From Streptomyces sp. Root1304 (GTDB lineage: Bacteria; Actinomycetota; Actinomycetes; Streptomycetales; Streptomycetaceae): a stretch of 64,000 nt of DNA. The position numbers were made by a program, and so were the translations under genes. Under the pieces are notes generated by a model. That model saw only the letters and a program-made list of their open reading frames with translations. It was not told where the DNA came from and made no database searches. Where the stretch lies: the NCBI RefSeq assembly GCF_001426405.1, contig NZ_LMEP01000024.1, forward strand, positions 290,678 to 354,677. The letters are read 5' to 3'. Below are positions 59,782-64,000 of the stretch, piece by piece; positions within the stretch are counted from its first letter, which is position 1; each line of letters begins with the position of its first letter.

Positions 59782-61283
59782 GCCTGAGGGAACCCGTACC
59801 GGTGGCCCCGGGAACCGACGCCGGCGTGCCGGCCGAGCGCCCGCACCGGGCCACCGCCTGGCCCGAGGCGCGGGCCGCGGCCGTCCGCGCAGGGACCTCC
59901 GCGCGGGCCGGCCGGGCGCCGTCGGGCGTGCCGCTCGGGCAGGCGCTCGGCCGGGTCCTGACGGAGCCGCTGACAGCCCTGACCGACCTGCCGTCCTTCG
60001 ACACCTCCGCCATGGACGGCTGGGCGGTCACGGGCCCCGGACCCTGGACGGTGATCGAGGAGGGCGCCGTCCTCGCCGGTCACGCGCCCGCGACCGGGAC
60101 GGAGCGGCGGTCGGCCGACGGCGAGGCGGTACGGATCGCCACAGGCGCGCGGATCCCCCCGGGCACCACCGCCGTCGTCCGCACCGAGCACGCGCGCACC
60201 GAGCGTCCGGCCGCCGACCCGGCTGCCGCCGCTGTCGACCCCGGCGCCCTCCTGTTGTACGCGCTCCGCGATGTCGTGCCCGGTCAGGACATCCGTCCTC
60301 GGGGCCAGGAGTGCCGCTCCGGCGACGAACTCCTCCCCGCGGGCACCCTCGTGACCCCCGCCGTCCTCGGCCTCGCGGCCGCCGCCGGCTACGACACGCT
60401 CCCCGTACCGTCCCGCCCCCGGGTGGAGATCCTGGTCCTCGGCGACGAGCTGCTCACGGCGGGGCTTCCGCACGAGGGACTCATCCGCGACGCCCTCGGC
60501 CCGATGCTCGGCCCCTGGCTGACGGCGCTCGGCGCCGACGTCCTCGCCACCCGCCGCATCGGTGACGACGCCGAGGAGCTGTACGCGGCCGTCACCGGGT
60601 CCACCGCCGACCTGGTCGTGACGACCGGCGGGACGGCCGCCGGGCCCGTGGACCACGTCCACGGCGTCCTCGACAAGGCGGGCGCCACCCTCCTCGTCGA
60701 CGGCGTGAAGGTCCGGCCCGGCCACCCGATGCTGCTCGCCCGCCTCGGCGCCTCGCCCGGCCGTCCGGGAGGCGTCCGCCACCTGGTCGGACTCCCCGGC
60801 AACCCGCTCGCGGCCGTCTCGGGCCTCCTCACCCTCGCCGAACCCCTGTTCAGGGCCCTCGCGGCAGGGGAAGCGGCAGCGGAACCGGACGCCGAGACCG
60901 GCGCCGGAGCAGCCGCCGAAACCGCCACCGCCGGAGCGGGCACGGAAGCCACCGCCGGAACAGACACCGAAGCCGGGGTCGCCGCCGGAACCGCAGCCGG
61001 CGCCCGGGCGGCCGTCGACGACCACATCACCCGCCTCGCCCTCCAGGGCGAAGTGCAGGGGCACCCGTACGACACGCGTCTCGTCCCGGTCGTCCGCCGG
61101 GGCGGGCGGGTCGTGCCGCTGCACTACAACGGACCGGCCATGCTCCGTGGCATCGCCGCCGCCGACGGTCTGGCCGTCGTCCCGCCCGGCGGCGCGCGCC
61201 CCGGCCAGGAACTGGACGTCCTCGACCTTCCCTGGCCCACGGCCGAGGGGGCCGTACCGGCCCAAGGAGCGTGTTTCACGTGA
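59778..61283 (+). CDS. moeA: Molybdopterin molybdenumtransferase MoeA
   Basis: A 501-residue MoeA-type protein: FDTSAMDGWAV, RIATGARIPPGTTAVV, the MoCF_biosynth motif TTGGTAAGPVDHV (usual form TSGGVSVGDYD, so the loop is altered) and LPGNPLAAV. It inserts molybdate into adenylated molybdopterin. A 45-residue Ala/Glu/Thr/Gly low-complexity insert (about 364-412) lies before the C-terminal beta-barrel domain; nothing like it is needed for catalysis. Its stop lies inside the parS palindrome. Confidence 0.9.
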   Translation: MSLREPVPVAPGTDAGVPAERPHRATAWPEARAAAVRAGTSARAGRAPSGVPLGQALGRVLTEPLTALTDLPSFDTSAMDGWAVTGPGPWTVIEEGAVLAGHAPATGTERRSADGEAVRIATGARIPPGTTAVVRTEHARTERPAADPAAAAVDPGALLLYALRDVVPGQDIRPRGQECRSGDELLPAGTLVTPAVLGLAAAAGYDTLPVPSRPRVEILVLGDELLTAGLPHEGLIRDALGPMLGPWLTALGADVLATRRIGDDAEELYAAVTGSTADLVVTTGGTAAGPVDHVHGVLDKAGATLLVDGVKVRPGHPMLLARLGASPGRPGGVRHLVGLPGNPLAAVSGLLTLAEPLFRALAAGEAAAEPDAETGAGAAAETATAGAGTEATAGTDTEAGVAAGTAAGARAAVDDHITRLALQGEVQGHPYDTRLVPVVRRGGRVVPLHYNGPAMLRGIAAADGLAVVPPGGARPGQELDVLDLPWPTAEGAVPAQGACFT

Positions 61284-61286
61284 AAC
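61273..61286. other. Perfect parS centromere-like site
   Basis: GTTTCACGTGAAAC, the 14-bp palindromic core of bacterial parS bound by ParB, occurs with no mismatch. It overlaps the moeA stop and the start of the potassium-channel gene. In Streptomyces such sites cluster around oriC. Confidence 0.88.
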
Positions 61287-62365
61287 TTCCCAGTCGCGAC
61301 GTGATGGCCCGCCAGGCGGACGAGCGGATCGCGAGCCCGAGCATCCGGCTCCCCCGCCGGGTCGTCGAGCGTCCGCTGCGCCAGGTCGGCAAGCGGCTGC
61401 TCATGGCGATGGCCGTGCTCGCCGTGACCATCCTCATCGTCTACGTCGACCGCGACGGCTACCACGACAACGCCGACGACACGCTCGACCTCCTCGACTG
61501 CGCCTACTACGCGACCGTGACCCTCTCCACCACCGGCTACGGCGACATCGTGCCGTACAGCGACACGGCGCGGCTCGCCAACATCCTGCTGGTCACGCCC
61601 CTGCGCGTGCTGTTTCTGATCATCCTGGTCGGCACCACCCTCGAAGTCCTCACCGAGCGGACGCGCGAGGAGTTCCGGCTGAACCGCTGGAGGTCCACCT
61701 TGCGCGACCACACCGTCATCGTCGGCTTCGGCACCAAGGGGCGGTCCGCGATCCAGACCCTCTGCGCGACCGGGCTCCGCAAGGACCAGATCGTCATCGT
61801 CGACCCCTCCACCAAGGTCATCGAGACGGCGAACGCGGACGGCTTCGTCGGGGTCGTCGGCGACGCGACCCGCAGCGATGTGCTGCTCCGCGCCGAGGTG
61901 CAGCGGGCCCGCCAGATCGTCATCGCCACCCAGCGCGACGACACGGCCGTCCTGGTCACCCTCACGGCGCGCCAGCTCAACCGGGGCGCGAAGATCGTCG
62001 CCGCGGTCCGCGAGGAGGAGAACGCGCCGCTGCTGCGCCAGTCCGGTGCGGACGCGGTCATCACCAGCGCCAGCGCCGCCGGGCGACTGCTCGGCCTCTC
62101 CGTACTGAGCCCCAGCGCGGGCACGGTCATGGAGGACCTGATCCAGCAGGGCTCGGGCCTCGACCTCGTCGAACGCCCGGTGACCAAGAGCGAGGTCGGC
62201 AAGAGCGTGCGGGAGACGGGCGACCTGGTGGTGAGCGTGCTGCGCGGCCACCGGCTGCTCGGTTACGACGACCCGGCCGCCAGCCCGCTCCAGCTCACCG
62301 ACCGGGTGATCACCATCGTGCGCGCCGCGGCGGTCACCCCGCTGAGCACCCCGCCGGAGGACTGA
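61280..62365 (+). CDS. Potassium channel protein with TrkA-N/TrkA-C domains
   Basis: A 361-residue ion channel: two membrane helices flanking a pore loop with selectivity filter TTGYGD (84-89), then a RCK/TrkA-N Rossmann domain (HTVIVGFGTKGRSAIQTL) and a TrkA-C-like end. The start GTG at 61280 is chosen because it overlaps the moeA stop by GTGA, like its neighbours, and has GGAG about ten bases upstream; a GTG at 61271 leaves no space after that Shine-Dalgarno. Probably a ligand-gated K+ channel. Confidence 0.9.
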   Translation: MKLPSRDVMARQADERIASPSIRLPRRVVERPLRQVGKRLLMAMAVLAVTILIVYVDRDGYHDNADDTLDLLDCAYYATVTLSTTGYGDIVPYSDTARLANILLVTPLRVLFLIILVGTTLEVLTERTREEFRLNRWRSTLRDHTVIVGFGTKGRSAIQTLCATGLRKDQIVIVDPSTKVIETANADGFVGVVGDATRSDVLLRAEVQRARQIVIATQRDDTAVLVTLTARQLNRGAKIVAAVREEENAPLLRQSGADAVITSASAAGRLLGLSVLSPSAGTVMEDLIQQGSGLDLVERPVTKSEVGKSVRETGDLVVSVLRGHRLLGYDDPAASPLQLTDRVITIVRAAAVTPLSTPPED

Positions 62366-62458
62366 GCACTCCACAGCACGCCACCGGAGGACCGGGCCCG
62401 CCACCCGGAAGCCCGAGCGCGGTGGGCCCGGCGCGGTGGCGGGAGTAGCCTCGCCGCC

Positions 62459-63445
62459 ATGTATGCGATCACGATTCCGGAACCCGGTGGTCCCGAGGCC
62501 CTCGTCTGGGCCGAGGTGCCCGACCCCGTACCCGGCGAGGGCGAGGTCCTCGTCGAGGTGGTGGCCAGCGCCGTCAACCGCGCCGATCTGCTCCAGCGGC
62601 AGGGCTTCTACAACCCGCCGCCGGGCACGTCCCCGTACCCCGGTCTGGAGTGTTCGGGCCGGATCGTCGCGCTCGGCTCCGGCGTGGCCGGCTGGGCGGT
62701 CGGCGACGAGGTCTGCGCGCTGCTCGCCGGCGGCGGTTACGCCGAGAAGGTCGTCGTACCGGCCGGGCAGCTGCTTCCCGTGCCGGAGGGCGTCGACCTG
62801 GCCACGGCCGCAGCGCTCCCCGAGGTCGCCTGCACCGTCTGGTCCAACATCTTCATGATCGCGCACCTGCGGCCGGGCGAGACGCTGCTCGTGCACGGTG
62901 GCGCGAGCGGGATCGGGACGATGGCGATCCAGCTGGCGAAGGCGGTCGGGGCGCGGGTCGCGGTCACCGCCGGAGGCCCCGAGAAGCTGGCGCGCTGCGC
63001 CGAACTCGGCGCGGACATCCTCATCGACTACCGCGAGCAGGACTTCGTCGAGGAACTGGCGAAGGCGACGGACGGGGCGGGCGCGGACGTCGTCCTGGAC
63101 ATCGTGGGCGCCAAGTACCTGGACCGGAACGTGCAGGCGCTGGCCGTGAACGGCCGGCTGGTCGTCATCGGTCTCCAGGGCGGGGTGAAGGCCGAGCTGA
63201 ACCTCGGGGCGCTGCTCGCGAAGCGCGCCGCCGTCATGGCGACGACGCTGAGGGCCCGTCCCGCGGACGAGAAGGCGGCGATCGTCGCCGCCGTCCGGGA
63301 GCACGTCTGGCCGCTGATCGCCGCGGGCGCGGTCCGGCCCGTCGTCGACCGGACGCTGCCGCTGTCGGAGGCGGCCGAGGGGCACCGGGTGCTGGAGGCG
63401 AGCGGCCACATCGGCAAGGTGCTGCTGCTCACGCCCCAGGCCTGA
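62459..63445 (+). CDS. NAD(P)H quinone oxidoreductase, zinc-independent MDR family
   Basis: A 328-residue medium-chain reductase of the quinone oxidoreductase/PIG3 type: PGEGEVLVEVVASAVNRADLLQRQGFYNPPPG, NADPH-binding HGGASGIGTMAIQLAKAVGARV, and IGLQGGVKAELNLGALLAKRAAVMATTLR. No zinc-binding cysteines are present. It reduces quinones or enones with NADPH. It starts 94 bases after the channel gene and ends at a long hairpin. Confidence 0.93.
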   Translation: MYAITIPEPGGPEALVWAEVPDPVPGEGEVLVEVVASAVNRADLLQRQGFYNPPPGTSPYPGLECSGRIVALGSGVAGWAVGDEVCALLAGGGYAEKVVVPAGQLLPVPEGVDLATAAALPEVACTVWSNIFMIAHLRPGETLLVHGGASGIGTMAIQLAKAVGARVAVTAGGPEKLARCAELGADILIDYREQDFVEELAKATDGAGADVVLDIVGAKYLDRNVQALAVNGRLVVIGLQGGVKAELNLGALLAKRAAVMATTLRARPADEKAAIVAAVREHVWPLIAAGAVRPVVDRTLPLSEAAEGHRVLEASGHIGKVLLLTPQA

Positions 63446-63457
63446 GGCGGGGACGCG

Positions 63458-63492
63458 GGAGGGGCCCGGCACACAAGGTGCCGGGCCCCTCC
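63458..63492. terminator. Strong bidirectional hairpin terminator
   Basis: A perfect 15-bp stem (63458-63472 with 63478-63492) and a 5-base loop lie between the convergent quinone oxidoreductase and bpa genes. Confidence 0.85.
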
Positions 63493-63521
63493 TCCGTACG
63501 GTCGGGGTCTACGCGAGACCC

Positions 63522-64000
63522 TTACAGGTACGGGCCCGAGCGGACCGCGTGGCCGTGGCCGCGGTCGTCGTCGTCATCGTCGTGGGACGAACCCGGCGGG
63601 AGCGCCCTGCGCATCTGCTCCAGCTGGGCGCGGGCCGCCATCTGCTGGGCGAACAGTGCCGTCTGGATGCCGTGGAAGAGGCCCTCCAGCCAGCCCACCA
63701 GCTGTGCCTGCGCGATGCGCAGCTCGGCCTCGGAGGGGATCGCCTCGTCCGTGAACGGCAGGGAGAGGCGCTCCAGTTCCTCCACCAGTTCGGGCGCGAG
63801 CCCGTCCTCCAGCTCCTTCACGGAGCTGGCGTGGATGTCCTTGAGCCTGACCCGGCTGGCCTCGTCGAGAGGTGCCGCGCGTACTTCCTCCAGGAGCTGC
63901 TTGATCATGCTGCCGATCCGCATGACCTTGGCAGGCTGCTCGACCATGTCCGTCACCGGGACCTCGCGGGGTTCGTCGTCGCCCTGAGTGCCGCCGAGCG
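63522..64000 (-). CDS. bpa: Bacterial proteasome activator Bpa, 5' end cut by the window
   Basis: The visible part matches mycobacterial Bpa almost throughout (MVEQPAKVMRIGSMIKQLLEEVRAAPLDEASR; ELRIAQAQLVGWLEGLFHGIQTALFAQQMAARAQLEQMR). Bpa forms a ring that opens the 20S proteasome gate without ATP; the C-terminal GPYL is the HbYX-like docking motif. A GTG at 63956 could start a 144-residue form, but the frame stays open to the window end with a typical acidic leader (GDDEPREVPVTDMVE), so the real start is probably outside the window. An Asp-rich segment (DDDDDD) precedes the tail. Confidence 0.92.
   Translation of the reverse strand, partial: LGGTQGDDEPREVPVTDMVEQPAKVMRIGSMIKQLLEEVRAAPLDEASRVRLKDIHASSVKELEDGLAPELVEELERLSLPFTDEAIPSEAELRIAQAQLVGWLEGLFHGIQTALFAQQMAARAQLEQMRRALPPGSSHDDDDDDRGHGHAVRSGPYL

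Overview
The window is very GC-rich, almost fully coding, and full of ATGA/GTGA start-stop overlaps. It carries a WXG100/EccC-type secretion locus, a paa phenylacetate cluster, proteasome-activator Bpa and an oriC-type parS site. Together these point to the chromosome of a Streptomyces or a very close actinomycete. No tRNA, rRNA, CRISPR array or insertion sequence was seen.

Left third (1-34.2 kb): a type VII secretion system (T7SS). A leftward operon starts at about 21.7 kb and encodes two small WXG100-type proteins, a 157-residue unknown, a 979-residue WXG/PPE-like protein with a long DG-repeat array, a YbaB-like protein, an EspC-like small protein, a giant 4,527-residue protein, an 838-residue protein with a possible degenerate ADP-ribosyltransferase fold, and a further gene cut by the window edge. 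Upstream are eccD-eccB (leftward) and, divergently, eccC with three ATPase domains. Beyond them lie a mycosin that has lost its catalytic Asp and His, and an EccA-like protein in which a parallel beta-helix is fused to two AAA+ domains. EccE is not present in the window.

Middle (34.4-42.2 kb): a two-component system with an unusual kinase tail, a MarR regulator divergent from a membrane protein with two equally spaced operators between them, a DUF2252 protein, a J-domain protein and a rhodanese.

Right half (42.2-64 kb): an acyl-CoA dehydrogenase with a KstR-type palindrome, the paaABCDE epoxidase operon, a DUF5819-HTTM-TrmH gene trio, paaN divergent from a 3-hydroxyacyl-CoA dehydrogenase-TetR pair, an Lrp regulator divergent from a branched-chain keto-acid dehydrogenase operon (E1a-E1b-E2), a MobA-DUF6457 fusion with moeA and a TrkA-type potassium channel, a quinone oxidoreductase, and the 3' part of bpa. 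One near-identical 18-bp palindrome lies in front of paaA, between paaN and the hydroxyacyl-CoA dehydrogenase, and in front of the keto-acid dehydrogenase genes. This suggests one TetR-type repressor controls all three units; the TetR gene in the window is the natural candidate.

A perfect parS palindrome (61,273-61,286) and several intergenic DnaA boxes suggest the window lies in the origin-proximal part of the chromosome.
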